Shown in pieces: positions 43,904-56,257 of a stretch of 64,000 nucleotides of DNA (the first letter of the stretch is position 1; each line of letters starts with the position of its first letter). Location: assembly GCF_037126465.1 (NCBI RefSeq), contig NC_088203.1, positions 95,108,668 to 95,172,667 of the forward strand, in the 5' to 3' direction. Source of the DNA: Ornithodoros turicata. Taxonomy: Eukaryota; Arthropoda; Arachnida; Ixodida; Argasidae. The notes under the pieces are model-generated. The model was not told the origin of the DNA. It did no database searches and was given only the letters and a program-made list of their open reading frames with translations. A program made the position numbers and the translations under genes.

Positions 43904-44115
43904 ACACTGTTAAAACAGAACTTCACCACATAGCACGCTCCTAGCCAACCATCATACCGAATGATATCAGGGGGGAGGCGCCTATCTGGGACAAGATAAT
44001 CTGTCCCAGATAGGCGCCTCCTCCCATTTTCAACAAATCGATGCACAGAATGATGTCATTCGGAATGATGGTTGGCTAGGAGCGTGCTATGTGGTGAAGC
44101 TCTGTTTTAACAGTG
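43904..44115. mobile_element. foldback MITE, TA family, CACTGTTAAAACAG subtype, copy 2
   Basis: Ends CACTGTTAAAACAGAACTTC and GAAGCTCTGTTTTAACAGTG are inverted. The centre GGCGCCTATCTGGGACAAGA is shared with the copy at 5127-5364 and not with the main type. Confidence 0.88.
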
Positions 44116-44292
44116 CAGGGCCGCCACATGGCCATACCACGTGACTATGTGACCACGTCACGTGGTCAAAAGCTATTACATGGCGGTTGCTGTATAATAC
44201 CACAGGCTGACCTAGACTGTGGTTGTCCCCGTACAGCTATTCGTTTTAAAAATCAAAATAAACCAATGATTATGACATGGGTATTTCACCCC

Positions 44293-44528
44293 TGCACTCT
44301 TAAAAATGAACTTCACCGCATAGCACGCTCCTAGCCAACCATCATCTCGAATGATATCGTTATCTGCCCCGATTTGTTGAAAATGGGGGCGTACGCCTTT
44401 TTTGTGACAATTATGAACAGCATAAGTGTCACAAAAAAGGCGTACGCCTCCCGTTTTCAACAAATCAGGACAGATAACGATATCATTCGTGATTATGGTT
44501 GGCTAGGAGCGTGCTATGCGGTGAAGTG
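44293..44528. mobile_element. foldback MITE, TA family, right end truncated
   Basis: The left end TGCACTCTTAAAAATGAACT is present. The right arm stops at GCGGTGAAGTG without the TTCATTTTTAAGAGTG terminus. The internal palindrome is nearly perfect. Confidence 0.88.
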
Positions 44529-44957
44529 TGGGGCTAGGGTACCGTTGCCAAATACGTATGAGACGTGCGTGACACGGGATGGAGTTAATGGAACACAGCT
44601 ATGCACACGTTCACATAACATGCAAGGCACACGCCACCAAACGAATACAAAAGGCGCTATCCGTGTTCACTGATGCACTGGTATGTGATAACCAGATAGA
44701 CAGCATTTGCAAAGCTTTCATTACGTATTTGCAAAAGTGTGTATTCCTATCGCTACTTTTACTTCGTTCGCATATTGGCCTTTTGTATATTTCAATATTT
44801 TAACTGCATACCCTTCAACAGTAACTGTTTAAAAAGCGCACTTAACTATGCTTCTGCATATAGTATTAACCAACTTCACCGCATGCAGATTCCCCTTTCC
44901 TGCACCTAAGCGACAACACTAGGTCATAGGCAGTGTATGCGCACACATTCCCGTTAC

Positions 44958-45056
44958 GGGGGGGGGGGGGGGGGTATATAGGTTTATTGCAAAGAAAAAA
45001 ACAAAGAAAGAGGGGAAAGGTTAGCCTGGCTCCAAAAGCCGACCTGCTATTCCCGC
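44958..45056 (-). repeat. C-tailed short repeat, minus orientation
   Basis: A G-run of about 17, then TATATAGGTTTATTGCAAAG, a purine-rich stretch, GGAAAGGTTAGCCTGGCTCC and GACCTGCTATTCC. This is the reverse complement of the unit at 49562-49641. Confidence 0.7.
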
Positions 45057-45912
45057 TTAAAAAAAACGAAGAGAGCGAAAAGAGCGAAAGAAAAGAGGCT
45101 CAGTCACAGGCTCAGCGCGAGCCCTGTGTCGCCTAGAGTGTGGCAATACCGTTGCAATTACGAGTAATCACGCTCAAATACGCGCACGACAATGTTTTCA
45201 ATGTCGATAAGTTGAGTCAGTCAACAATGTTCATCGCAGCTGCTTCACGTTTGATTAGTACTGATGGTTTGTTTGGAATTCACAGCTTCTTCGTTTGATT
45301 GGTATTAAAATTCCCAGTCAATTCTCGACGGTACTCTCCGACGTCGCTGTTATACAGCCGCCCACGGAAGCCAACGTGAAACAGCCAGTGAACACAATTT
45401 GGGACATGATTGTTACGTCAGCGAAGGATAAACAGTACTGGCGACATGCATAGATTAGCGAGAACCCCACGATGTTTTGAGTAATGGTAGGCTACGACTC
45501 TGTCAGAGTGCACTATGCCGTATACTGAAGCGCAGACACGCACAAGCCATGTTGCGTTCGCCTATGAGGGAGATAGCTTAAATGAAGAAACTAACTCGGT
45601 ATTGCCTGCTGTATCTGCATGAATCCCCGCGGCGGCATTCATTGACTCAGTGCTGTATATTCAGTTTCGTTCCCTTCAAAGGTTTTCGCGCCCGGGTTAG
45701 TTTGGAAACAACAACAGCTACGTTACATACTCTAATTAGCCCGATATAAACAAAAAACAGGAATAAACATGCACATAACCCGTCCTAGTTGAACGCCAAG
45801 ACACGACCCATTTTTGATACCGTCGCCCATGAATATTCCAGTATACAATCACCAGTAGTATCTACGTTTGTGTAAAGACGCATAATAATACGATATATCA
45901 ATGTCCCATAAC

Positions 45913-46347
45913 TAGGGTTCCGCGTTTCGGTTTTTATTTTTGGGCGGATTCGGCGTATGTTTTTCGGTGTTTATTGATTTTCACGAAATCGGCGTTTTTC
46001 GATGTTTTTCCTGGCGTGTGCACGGTTTACCCGACAGTTATCGGCGAATAGAAATCGCAATGTAATTTCTACACGACGCGCTCATTGAACATGGCGTTGT
46101 TAGCTGCGGTGGCGTTTTACGGCTAAACGAAAACGTCAACTGACATCTTTCACGACCATCGTGTTTATGTATGGTTTTCTGATATGCATCAACAACTTGC
46201 TGGGCATGCGCAGCAATTTATCTCTGTCATCGTTCCTGGAATGTCCCTCTGTATTCGATGTTTTTCGATTAAAACCGAACGAGGGAAAATTAACCCGGCG
46301 TATGTTTTTCGGTGTTTTTCGGTTAAAACCGAAAACGCGGAACCCTA
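45913..46347. mobile_element. hAT-type MITE with TAGGGTTCCGCGTTT ends and 8-bp target duplication
   Basis: The left end TAGGGTTCCGCGTTTCGGTT and right end AACCGAAAACGCGGAACCCTA are inverted. CCCATAAC is repeated directly at 45905-45912 and 46348-46355. The 435-base interior repeats GTATGTTTTTCGGTGTTTTTCGG-like units and has no transposase. Confidence 0.92.
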
Positions 46348-46400
46348 CCCATAACGTCTCTTGTTGACGAATGAGATATTATCCACTTGTGGAACACCAG

Positions 46401-46675
46401 CTCGCGTGGCGTAGCGGTTAGGATGATCGCTTTCCAAGCCAAAACTAAGGTGCCATGGGTTCGAATCCCGGCACCGGCTGCACTGTCTGAGGTTTTCCCT
46501 GGGTTTTCCGGCAGCTTTCCTGACGAATGCCGGCACAGCTCCCCTGAAGTCGGCCCAGGATGCATACTCATCACCCTGTCCCCCACTCCTTCCTGATGTC
46601 TTCTTTCCATCTGTCCATGTCTGTATACGAAGCTCATAGCCACAGTTGTTTCGCGGCGCTAAACACGGAATTAAG
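46401..46675 (+). repeat. tRNA-headed SINE (Ruka-like), complete copy
   Basis: The head reads CTCGCGTGGCGTAGCGGTTA (A-box-like) and CCATGGGTTCGAATCCCGGC (B box), like a tRNA gene. The body is GAGGTTTTCCCTGGGTTTTC, GAAGTCGGCCCAGGATGCAT, CATCTGTCCATGTCTGTATA and CACAGTTGTTTCGCGGCGCT. tRNA-related SINEs of this kind (Ruka) are described from ixodid ticks; the link is from memory. Partial copies are at 5416, 24605, 33603 and, inverted, at 54712 and 63262. Confidence 0.85.
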
Positions 46676-48090
46676 GCGGACTCATGGGGTCTAGTTAACT
46701 TTCGCTTCCAGAGAGAGTTTGTTGCTCCGTCGCAACATTGCTTTCTTCGCTTTGCTTTTCGCCTGCATTTTAAGGAGGTAATGTAAGCGGCACCAGCGTG
46801 CAGAACATGCTTGCAGACGACAACGACATTATTTTCATTCGCAGGGATCTGGAAAACTGCAGTGAGCTTGTTGAATTTGTTGATTGCAATCATTTCCCCG
46901 AGCGTTACTGTAGGGAATGACATAATTTTGGCCTAAATATCGCGGGCGAGCGGGCCGAGAAAAGCGGTTTTGTTGCATGTCCCATAGACTCCCGTGTATT
47001 GAAAATCTGACGAACTTTAATTCGCCAAAGATCAGAGGACCGCGTCAGGCCTTCAAAAAATACGTCATTCCCTAGATAAACACGGGGGGAACACGCCTGT
47101 ACCTGTTACGTGTAGAAATGTAGCTTGGTTTACGAGAACCCTGCGAACAAAAAAAAAATCCTCATAGACTTTCTTAAAATGTGGGTCCGCCTTAACAAAC
47201 GACACATACGGTTGCAGACCTACACAGACAGACCTAAAACAGAACTTCTCGATGCAACACGATGGAGACCAATAAATTAGTGTCACTATCACGAAACGGC
47301 GTACGCCTCCCGGGATGACATTTGATGACATTATCCGGGATCGTGTCATGTCGTGTTATGCGGGTATGTCTTCTGTAAGATTGCTTAGCCTTGTCGATCG
47401 ACGAATTATTATTATCCTTTATTACTTAGCATTAGATCCTTTATCAGTTGTTGCTCCATACGTATAGAAGCGACTGTCAAAACCCGTGCACAACGTGCGG
47501 TCTTTCTGCCACAAGTGACGGCGTCATGTATGAGGGGGGTGATCCATTCTTCCCCTTTCTCTTCTGCATCGACGATTAATCGCTATTCTAACACCACGTC
47601 CATGAAAATTTTGTCACATGTAATACCTCGTACCCATGTAAGAGCTCACCACGCCATCCCGATAATGGCAGGAACGCACCTGTATAACCTGTAGCCACAG
47701 AATCTGAAGCATCACGTAACATTCGACTGGGAGTCCTGCTTCTCCCCCAGCGAGTGGGATACACGCAGTTGACCACAGTCTACCATGTATCTATAGCGTC
47801 GGTTATGAACCACGAGGTCTCCCCTGGGGCCACTGAAAATCAGAGCACGTTTTCGATTTCGTGCGAAACGCATTAGCAGCGAGAGAAGTGGCAGCATCTT
47901 TGGCCGCTGTGCAGATAGACACCCATATACGCCTTTCTAATTGGGGCACGGCTGGGATTCTGTAAATGAAGGGGAGGCACCGACGTGCTGTCCGAGCTTA
48001 TGAGAGGGTTACTGCGAGCGGGCTGGCTCCGAGAGACATAGAAAATTTATTGCGATTGCAAAGTGGAAGGATCTAAGGATGTTGTCCGAC
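46676..48090. other. no gene recognised; degraded MITE at 47235-47365
   Basis: AAACAGAACTTCTCGATGCA...GGCGTACGCCTCCCGG...GTGTTATGCGG at 47235-47365 looks like a degraded TA-family MITE. Minus ORFs at 46345-46923 and 47712-47897 are open but unassignable, and the first overlaps the SINE. Confidence 0.35.
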
Positions 48091-48094
48091 AGCG

Positions 48095-48178
48095 GAAATT
48101 ATATGCGACGATGAAAGATGAAAGTCACTGAAAAGGTTAGCCAGCTGTAGGGATCGAACCCACATCTTCTGGATTACG
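48095..48178 (-). repeat. SINE with tRNA-like head (family 2), partial
   Basis: The minus strand reads AATCCAGAAGATGTGGGTTC then GATCCCTACAGCTGGCTAAC and CTTTTCAGTGACTTTCATC, matching the copy at 11930-12036 from the anticodon arm onward. Confidence 0.65.
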
Positions 48179-48277
48179 ATGTTTTTCGTCAATTGCTGTC
48201 AAAAGTATACTATCACTGTCAGCAGATTCAGTTAAAATTTTCGATAAAGTACTGCACTGTAATGAACCATATGATAA

Positions 48278-48808
48278 TAGAGAGTTTTAGTATAGACCGT
48301 TCTTGCATCGCCGATACGATACCGGCTACGGCGTTGGTCTCATGGCGCATGCGCGACGCTAGCGGAGCTTCGCTAGCGTATCGTATCGTATCCTAGCGCA
48401 TCTCCTCAAGGAATAGCGTACCGTGTTATCGGAGGCGTCACGCGGGTTGCGGTGCTCCGTAAGGAAGAGGAGAAGAAGACTAGGCCAACTACGCGAGAAG
48501 CAAGATGGCGGTGCGCACTCCCGTAGCATTTTTATGCTGCTCAAGGTGATTGCGAGTAACCCTGTCGTGGATGCAACAAAATGGATTGCAATAACAGAAC
48601 TCCTCAACAGCGTAACATCCAAAGGCTTCACAGTTCAGGGTTCGCGATTTGCCACGTGGGAGCGCTACGACGTTAATTAACCGTACCGTCTCCTTCCACG
48701 GCGTACTAAGACCCCAGCACGTCAGTCTCGCGTATCGTGATATCGTTTCGAATTATCGTAACGTGTACCGTACCGTGACGTTGCAAACTGGTTTACTAAA
48801 ACTCACTA
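48278..48808. mobile_element. element with TAG.GAGTTTTA inverted ends and a small Myb-like ORF
   Basis: Ends TAGAGAGTTTTAGTATAGAC and TTTACTAAAACTCACTA are inverted repeats shared with 57601-57755 and 12755-12925. The plus ORF at 48423-48680 (85 codons) contains LLKVIASNPVVDATKWIAIT and ELLNSVTSKGFTVQG, a W...I...LNS pattern that recalls Myb/SANT-like domains linked to some DNA transposons. That link is weak. The subterminal GTATCGTATCGTATC words repeat at both sides. Confidence 0.55.
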
Positions 48809-51800
48809 ATAAGGCTTTAGGTGCACGCTATCACTCAGAGTACTCAGGGTACCGTTCTTACAGCTCCAGACAAAATTACATAAATGCGCAGGCAAGCTGG
48901 TGGATCATATCCACGTTTGGGGTAGTCTGAGCTTGAGCACATAAAGCTTGGGATTGTTGGTGTCGTGTTTTCCTTTTATGTACCCAAGCTCAGGCTTCCC
49001 AAATCATGGTTACAGTCTCACCGAGCATCTGTCGTCTGTCTGTAAAACAAATATGACACTCTGACTCCGCCAATGCCCAGGCGGTGTTTGAATCGCATCA
49101 TGCATGCTAAACGTATATAACGAGTGGCTAGTTTCTATTTGTTTCCCATCTTTCTGCGTGTGACAAGCATAAGAAGAAAACAGAAATAAGGAATGCCACT
49201 TCTAAGTCCCGGGCCCGTGTGCATAAAAATTGTGCAAGGAACGTAATCGTAAATACCTTCCTTTAGCGCAGCTTTGCAGCTACTTTAAGCACGTTGCCGC
49301 AGTCCTAAACATCGTTATATTCCAGCTCGTGGCAAACACACTGTCAAATCTGTGGCTAAGAGTTTTCATTTATGTTAGGTTTCTAGCGAGACTTCTATGC
49401 CAAACGGGCTCTTTTATTTTCCTTCCTCTGAGAATAAAAGTGCCAAGCATTACTACCCTTTGGGCCCAACAAGCCTGCGGCCCCTCGAACAGACTCCAAG
49501 GGCCTCTTTTGTGCGTGCGTGCGTGCGTGTGTGTGTGTGGTTTTCTTCTTCTTTTTTAAAGGAATAACAAGTCTGTCTACGCCTGACTAACCTTTCCTCC
49601 CTTTTCTTTTTTCAATAAACATATCACCCCCCCCCCCCCCCGTCCACAACAGATGGGCTTGAATGTTGCCACGTGTCTTCTTTCAAATCAGCCTGCCGTC
49701 TAGCTCGTCTAATACCTCAAAGATGAGTATCCAATCTTTAAAGGCTGCGTGCCCGTTAAAGTCCCGTCCACCCACACCCAACATTCTATCCTCGTTTACA
49801 CTACATCAACAGTCCGGCCACTCGGAGCAACGAAGCAGCCCGCGCGGGTTCACTTTTTACAACTATACTTCCTCGCTCTCCCATTCTTACATCATCCCCC
49901 GCAGAAGCACCATAAAGCCCAATTTCAATTTCTCCAGCATGCGCTTCTAAACTTCTGAAGGAGATCCCCGAGCGTGACTCGGAGTTTCATCACGGGATCA
50001 CGCACCCCTGGGCCTCCGACATGCTCGCGATACTCTTAAACCCAGACAAGCCTTTGGAATCACGCACTCCGAAGCGCAGAGCTCTCCCACGCGCGACGTG
50101 GCGCAAGAAACAAGACGAAGAAAGAAGGAAGAGAGACGACCAGCAAACAACCCCCCGACCCCGCCATCAGTGCATGCGACGCTGAAAGAAAACTTTCCAT
50201 GGCTTTTAACGTGTTTACCCAGAAGTATCGGAGACGTATACGCATTTTCCATCATAGCGTTTTCAAAGGAGACCTTCTAGAATTTCTTGCTGGTCTGCGT
50301 GTGTATAGGGTTGGCGCCGTTTAGAAATTTTCCCATAGAGACACTGAGATCAAAGTGGACGTTTCCAGGGCGGAGAAGCTCGATGTTCGCTGTTCGTACT
50401 TATCGGGTTACATCTCATTATACTGCTCAATCTTGATGTCGAGTACAAAAGGGATGTGCTCTCTTCTCCTTGTGCTCTACGAAGTGCTCAAAGTAAGATA
50501 CGGTGACGTAGTCCCGTTTCGGGTTTTAAGGATAACTTGTTACTCAGAATATGACGAATACTGACAGTTCCGCTGCTTTCAAAAGTAACGGCTTTGAGCT
50601 CATTGAAGAAGCTGCACAGGAATGCCGGATATGACACCGTTGCATCATGAAGGCCAGGGACTTGATGTTAACTAATATTGGCATACCCCTTCCGGTACTG
50701 TGAAAGCTGGGAGCACGGGTCGTCAAATATGTAGACTTTATTAATTAGTCCAAGCAACAAGTTGTCCAAGTCATCTTGAGGTTATGAGCTTTTTTTTTTT
50801 TTTCGAGCAGGTTAAGGCTGAGTTATTATCTTTCACGGACGCGACGGCGTTTAGGTTCCCAAGGCGTAACGCCAGAGATAATAATTCTGTCACTGAGAGC
50901 CTTTGTTTTCCTTATTCATTTGATAGCCGTCTGACATGTATGACGTTTCAGGAAGGTCATGCAGACCTTTCTTGACTTGCGAAGTGGGAATCATGCATTG
51001 CCGGAAGTGCGGTGAATATCACGGGGTCAGAGTCATCGTAACATCATAATGTAAACGCCTGAGTCTGGGCACACACAGGGTAGACACGAACACACGACTC
51101 ATGCTTTTAGGTTATGGAGTTCATCCACCAGCTGGACTGCATATACGCCATCTTGTCAGCTCCTCGTAACGTGTCGGTTTATTGAAATTGAAGGAGTGTT
51201 AAGGGCATACGCGTAGTTGGTGGCAGTTTTCCGCATCTAACCAGAATGCCGAACTGAAGCTCAGTACTGAAAAAGGCATCTACCAGTTTTCCTTCCTTAC
51301 TTCAGCTTTCAGTACTCTCTTTCAGTATTTCACAACAGCCTTCTACCTTCTCCGACTATAACTCACCATTTTTTCATGACTGCCTCCGCATAGCTTTGCG
51401 TTACACTAGTCTCTTGGTCCTTTATAGCAGGGATAAGAGCTTGAACTGAACTCAAACCGAACACGTCTACAGATAGTTTCTTTCTTTCTTTTTTTTGTTG
51501 TTGTTGTTGAACTGGAACGAAACCGAAGTTGGTTTTCCTGAGCCAGAACTAACCGGAACTGCAAGAAGGTGTAGATCACGTTGGTCGGATTTGAACACGC
51601 GGAGAATGCGAGGACACACAAGACGGACATACTTGGAAACCAGAAATGAGTTTTAAAAAAAAAACGGCTACGGGTTTACACCGTTCAGGGCGCGTTAGGA
51701 ATTCCATCGACATAACATGCGCCGATATTCTCTGTAACGTGGTGATAGTTCCTAATTAGACTAAACTAATTAGACATCCCAATTTATCGCAAAATTATTT

Positions 51801-53080
51801 TTTTTAATCTCTCGTTTGCTTTCATTCAGACATTAGCTTCACTGAACCGGTTCGGACCTTCATTTTCGCTGTCGCGGAGGTGAACCCGAACCCGAACTAA
51901 ACGCTTCTCCGCCAACCGAATCGGAAAGGACACGGCTTTATGGGCATACTGTCACTATGCCAGCGTCGTCCCACTTACAGCGCAACGGACCTCTGTGTAC
52001 CCGGCTTCATCTCGTTGTATAAACACCTCTCTCACACAATGAAGCGATATGGAGTATATAGAGATTCCTGAAGTTAGCCTCGCGGCCAATGAAGGCAGGT
52101 AGAGCAGTGTGGCTCGCACAAAAGGGTCTCGTGCTAACGAGCTAAGCCATGTCAATATTGACGCAAGCTGTCACCGATTGGGGGCAGCGACAATGACAGA
52201 GATAGTAAAAACTGCACTTCATCTCCTCTGTATCGAAATTCGATGCCCTTCCTGACACGGCCTGATGAACGTCATGGGAGTTCCGTGGGAAGAGCGATGT
52301 TTTCAAACAAAACTCGTCTCGTCTGTTCGCGACGGAAGGTAAAGTATACGTCTCGGAGTTATTTCGCTATGCGTTGGTGTTAGTCGTGCAGGCGAAGAAA
52401 GCACGGCGCTCTAGAAATATAACTGGTGAGTGGTGTTCATTAGTTAGTGAGTGAAGTGATTCGTTATAATATGTAAGTCTACGACGAGCTTATTGGCTTC
52501 CTCTCAGTAAAACAGCGAAGTTATCTCGGAAGTGAATTGGGGTACTAACGTTTTCATTCTTCTTTCGTTTTTGTATGATGATGATATGTGTTTTATTGGC
52601 GTAAAAGTTCCTCAGACTACAGTAGGGCAAACCGGGAAGACTTGTCACAGTTTTTACTTCTAACTTTGCTATGACGAAAGTGCGTTTTTCAGACTGATGA
52701 AATCAACGCAGCGTTTTAGTGCGATCCTTTGACTACACAATGCACATGTTAAACTAAAGCTGGCTTTCAAAAAAAAAATTATAAAAGAGATTTGCGCGGA
52801 GGTCGGCAAGTGTGACGATACGCCCCAGTAGCGGGGCAGGTTGTCTCAACTGGTCGGAAGTTTGGCTCCGACTATAGCAGTTCCGCAAGAGACGTCAAGG
52901 AAGCGGTGTATAATGGCCTACGCGCCCGGCCCAAGAACTTCCCTGCTGGAATATAGGAGCCTCCCAAACTATAGCGCACCAAGATTGAAAAGCAGGGGGA
53001 CTACGTAGAAAAAAAAATGATACATTGTTTCCTGACACGCTCATCATTTTCATTGTTCGTCAATAAATTATTCAAGGCTA
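48809..53080. other. no gene recognised
   Basis: Apart from the C-tailed repeat at 49562-49641 and simple (GTGC/GT)n near 49514-49539, I see only short ORFs without family signals. No splice-consistent coding series could be built. Confidence 0.35.
49562..49641 (+). repeat. C-tailed short repeat, plus orientation
   Basis: GAATAACAAGTCTGTCTACG, CCTGACTAACCTTTCCTCCC, TTTTCTTTTTTCAATAAACA, then TATCA and a C-run of about 15. It shows the AATAAACATATC-C(n) terminus clearly. Confidence 0.75.
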
Positions 53081-53100
53081 CTTATTGAACCACCCTCGTA
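53081..53100. repeat. solo mariner-type terminal repeat
   Basis: CTTATTGAACCACCCTCGTA differs by one base from the motif at 2228-2247 next to the mariner remnant. I cannot find the partner end nearby. Confidence 0.55.
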
Positions 53101-54700
53101 AGTCGATGTTTTCGTCATGAAGAAAATGGACAAGTCGACGTTTCAAATACCGTCATTGTACAAGCTCTGAATGTTCTCCACTAGAAGTTATCAGTTCTTC
53201 ACAGCAATATGGTTCAGACATGGTATTTGTCCAATATCTCTGCGTAGTAACTTATAAAGCCCGCGCCCATTCGACTTTTGTGTATCACCACCGGCCAACT
53301 GTGAGCTGCACGCTGATGAACAGTCTCGCTTCAACGGCAGGCTCAGAAAGCCATCTCTCATCCCTGTACAACAGATCCCTCACATAGGCGTGCACACATA
53401 CCGAACGAACAGAAGATGATGGATGAGCCAGCAAACCATTCGGCACAAAAGAAAAAAAGCCAATGACGCCTTACGAAAACTTTCGACAAAATCTCTTGGA
53501 ACATAAGACACAACCTAGGCGTCTTGTGCGAAATAATATACTGCCTTCTTCCTTTTTGTTTTTGTGAACGATCAACTAAAATTCTTTGTTGCTATTTTTC
53601 TACCCGCATTTCTTAAACCCCAAACTTGTCAAGAACGAGTTCTCCACTTGGAGGTCTCTAGACTTGGAGCAAGACAAAGCATCGATGCAGACATCCGGTG
53701 ACGACAAAAGCAGGCGATAAAAGTCTGCTGATTTCAAAGAAGATCCACTAGATGACGATATAACTGGCACGCAGACACAAGCGAGAGAGAAAAAAAACTG
53801 ATATGTGCGCGTATCTGTCTTTCTATATCATTATTACTACAACAGTCGGATGGACTCATGTTGCGACAAATTGTGGTCGATGATTTAGTGGGAGGACGTG
53901 TGCACTGAAATATTGATACGAAAACGCGTCGTACACGAAGAAAGCGACCGAGTCTTGCCCATAGTTGCCGCTAGGGGGACGAGTCATTGCCTTCCCACTA
54001 CAGCGTTGCCAGACGCTTTCATTCTTGCTTGCCGCGAGTACTGCCTTCTTCGGAAATGGTCTTCCGCGCTATTTTCCCGATGAGTTTTTGTCATTTCGTC
54101 GGGACTGCATGGAAAGCCGACCGAGAGAAAGAAGAAGAATTTTGTTCGAACGAAAAATTGATGACTATAGAACGCGCATACCCGATGCTTGACGATAACG
54201 AGAGATGCCAGCCTATTCCGGGGCTCAAGGAAGCAAGAACACATTGTAGAGAAAGGATAAAATGTTCAGTGTTGTTAATGCCTATTCAGCGTAAGGAAGA
54301 AGAAGTGTGTTGTCGACGATTACAAAATAGGGATCTAAGCAAAAAACGACTCGGATGAACATGGAGGAATGATTGATGCACCGATTTGGCAAAACCCATT
54401 GGGGCGATGTTGTACATTTTTGAAAATTGCTTTCTCTAGAAGGAGATTCTTTTCTGTTTTTTTACTGTCGCCAATCAGTCGCTGCATAAGGCCTTCTTCT
54501 AGTACTACTCTCCGTCAAATTCCAGTTAGCAATACAGGAAATAGAATTTTTATTCGTAGACTGGTAGCAAAGTGTTAGCGTTGCATCCCTGTAATGTGCT
54601 CGCTGTGCCCATGTAGCGCCTCTGTACCAGGTATGCAAATGTACGTGCACTACTTTGTCTATATATTTCGCAACCGTAATCCAGTATTTTTTTTTATTCC
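53101..54700. other. no gene recognised; one 123-codon ORF
   Basis: The plus ORF 53987-54358 is charged and Cys-containing in its second half (REKEEEFCSNEK, LDDNERCQPIPG). It has no recognisable domain, signal peptide or splice partners. A TATAAAG at 53249 precedes only a short ORF. Confidence 0.25.
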
Positions 54701-54711
54701 GTGTTTGCGCC

Positions 54712-54990
54712 GCAAAGCAACTGTAGCTATGAGCGGCGTACAGATTTGGACAGATGCAGATAGGACAGCAGGAAGGAAGGAGTGGGGGACAGGGGGGGGG
54801 GGTAGTATGCGTCCTGGGCCGACTTCAGGGGTAACTGTGCCGACTATTCGTCTGGAAAGTCTTCGGAAAACCCAGGGAAAACCTCAGACAGCAGAGCCGT
54901 TGGTGGGATTCGAACGCACCACCTCCCAGTCTTCAGCATGACCTTTGCCACCACAAAGGAGCGGGATGCCTTAACCCGCTCGGGCCATGC
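54712..54990 (-). repeat. tRNA-headed SINE (Ruka-like), minus orientation
   Basis: On the plus strand the order is reversed: CTATGAGCGGCGTACAGATT, GTCCTGGGCCGACTTCAGGG, CCCAGGGAAAACCTCAGACA, GGTGGGATTCGAACGCACCA (B box) and CGGGCCATGCC. It is near full length. Confidence 0.85.
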
Positions 54991-56047
54991 CGCTGGCGAG
55001 TCATTTATTTTATTTTAATGTCAGATTAATTAGAGGGTTTCGGTATAGATCGGCAAATGGCGTCTTATACTTTACCGCGTCGTGAGAACAACAACAACTA
55101 CTACTACTACATGAATGACGATGGAATGAGGTGATTCACCGCAACAATTGCGGTACCACACGCCGTGAGAATAACCACATAAGCTGGTAGCAGAGCTAAG
55201 CATTACGTGTCTAATTCAAGTGTCACTCACGTAACGTAGCACAGTAAGACCTAGGGAAGCCATAGAGAAGGCGATGCCATTATTAAATAAAATATTTATA
55301 GGCATTATTCAATGCCGTTACCTACGCCTTATCACCGAGCAAGCAGGGTGAACTTTGACCTTAATCGCAGAAAAGTGCAAAATCCCGATTAAAGTGATAT
55401 GCCCTTACGTGTCTGTACGTATATACACGTTTAAAAAAAAAAAGCAATATAACATCCACCCTTCCTCTCAACCTTCATTTGTCCGGAGAAAGCCGGCGGC
55501 AAGAAGGAATTTCAGAAAGCCTGGACGCAATAAAGGTGCAATTCACCTCCCTCCCCCAGGTCAGAAACATGAAGGTATAAAAATCATCCCCAAAGTGGTG
55601 TTATTACTTTTCCGAAGAGAAATGGCCGGTGAAATCTAGTTGGTTTCAGTCTTTTGATCGGCTCCCGGCAGAGATTTCTCGACGGACAGGAGCAAGAAAC
55701 ATTGAGATGCTTCTCCCTTACACAAAGTCGGCTGAGCAATCTAGAACTGAGCTGTATGGACTCAAAACATCGCGTGTGTGAGAGGCCGCCACGTTAAGAG
55801 AGCCGAACAGGCAAGAAGATGCCAGAATAACTATTTTACATCAAATGTAGTTTTGTTTAGGAGGTACGCATCTGCACCTTTGTCTTCCTTTTAGCCTAGG
55901 TTCAAATTGAATTACCGGCCTATAAAAGTCGACCTAGGTTAGATTAGATAAGGAAAGAAAACTGAGATGTTCGGCCGGCGTTGTCAGGACCAGCTGCATG
56001 CTTTGCTTACTTATGTGGTCGATACTCGGGAATAACATTTTTATATG

Positions 56048-56177
56048 GTGTGAAGGGAAGCGCCTCAGGACGAGAGCAGCCGACATTTCGAACAGAGACT
56101 GTTCTTCTTCTGGGAAGAAGAACAGAAGTCTCTGTTCGAAATATCAGCGGCTCTCGTCCTGAGGCACTTCCCTTCAT
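56048..56177. repeat. palindrome with arms of about 60 bases
   Basis: GTGAAGGGAAGCGCCTCAGG, ACGAGAGCAGCCGACATTTC and GAACAGAGACTGTTCTTCTT are mirrored by AAGAAGAACAGAAGTCTCTG, TTCGAAATATCAGCGGCTCT and CGTCCTGAGGCACTTCCCTT, around a centre of about 6 bases. It is a compact foldback, possibly a MITE or small-RNA hairpin source. Confidence 0.8.
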
Positions 56178-56257
56178 ATTCCTTTACGGGTTTGCTGTGT
56201 TTTCTACCCTTCACTGTTGTATTGTGTACGTTTTCAAGGTACCCTGCATGGTGCTAC

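Noticed and set aside
46401..46475. Possible tRNA gene at the SINE head
   Set aside because: It continues directly into a repeated body found in five other places without tRNA processing features.
46345..46923. 192-codon minus-strand ORF
   Set aside because: Its C-terminal half is the reverse complement of the tRNA-headed SINE; the rest shows no recognisable domain.
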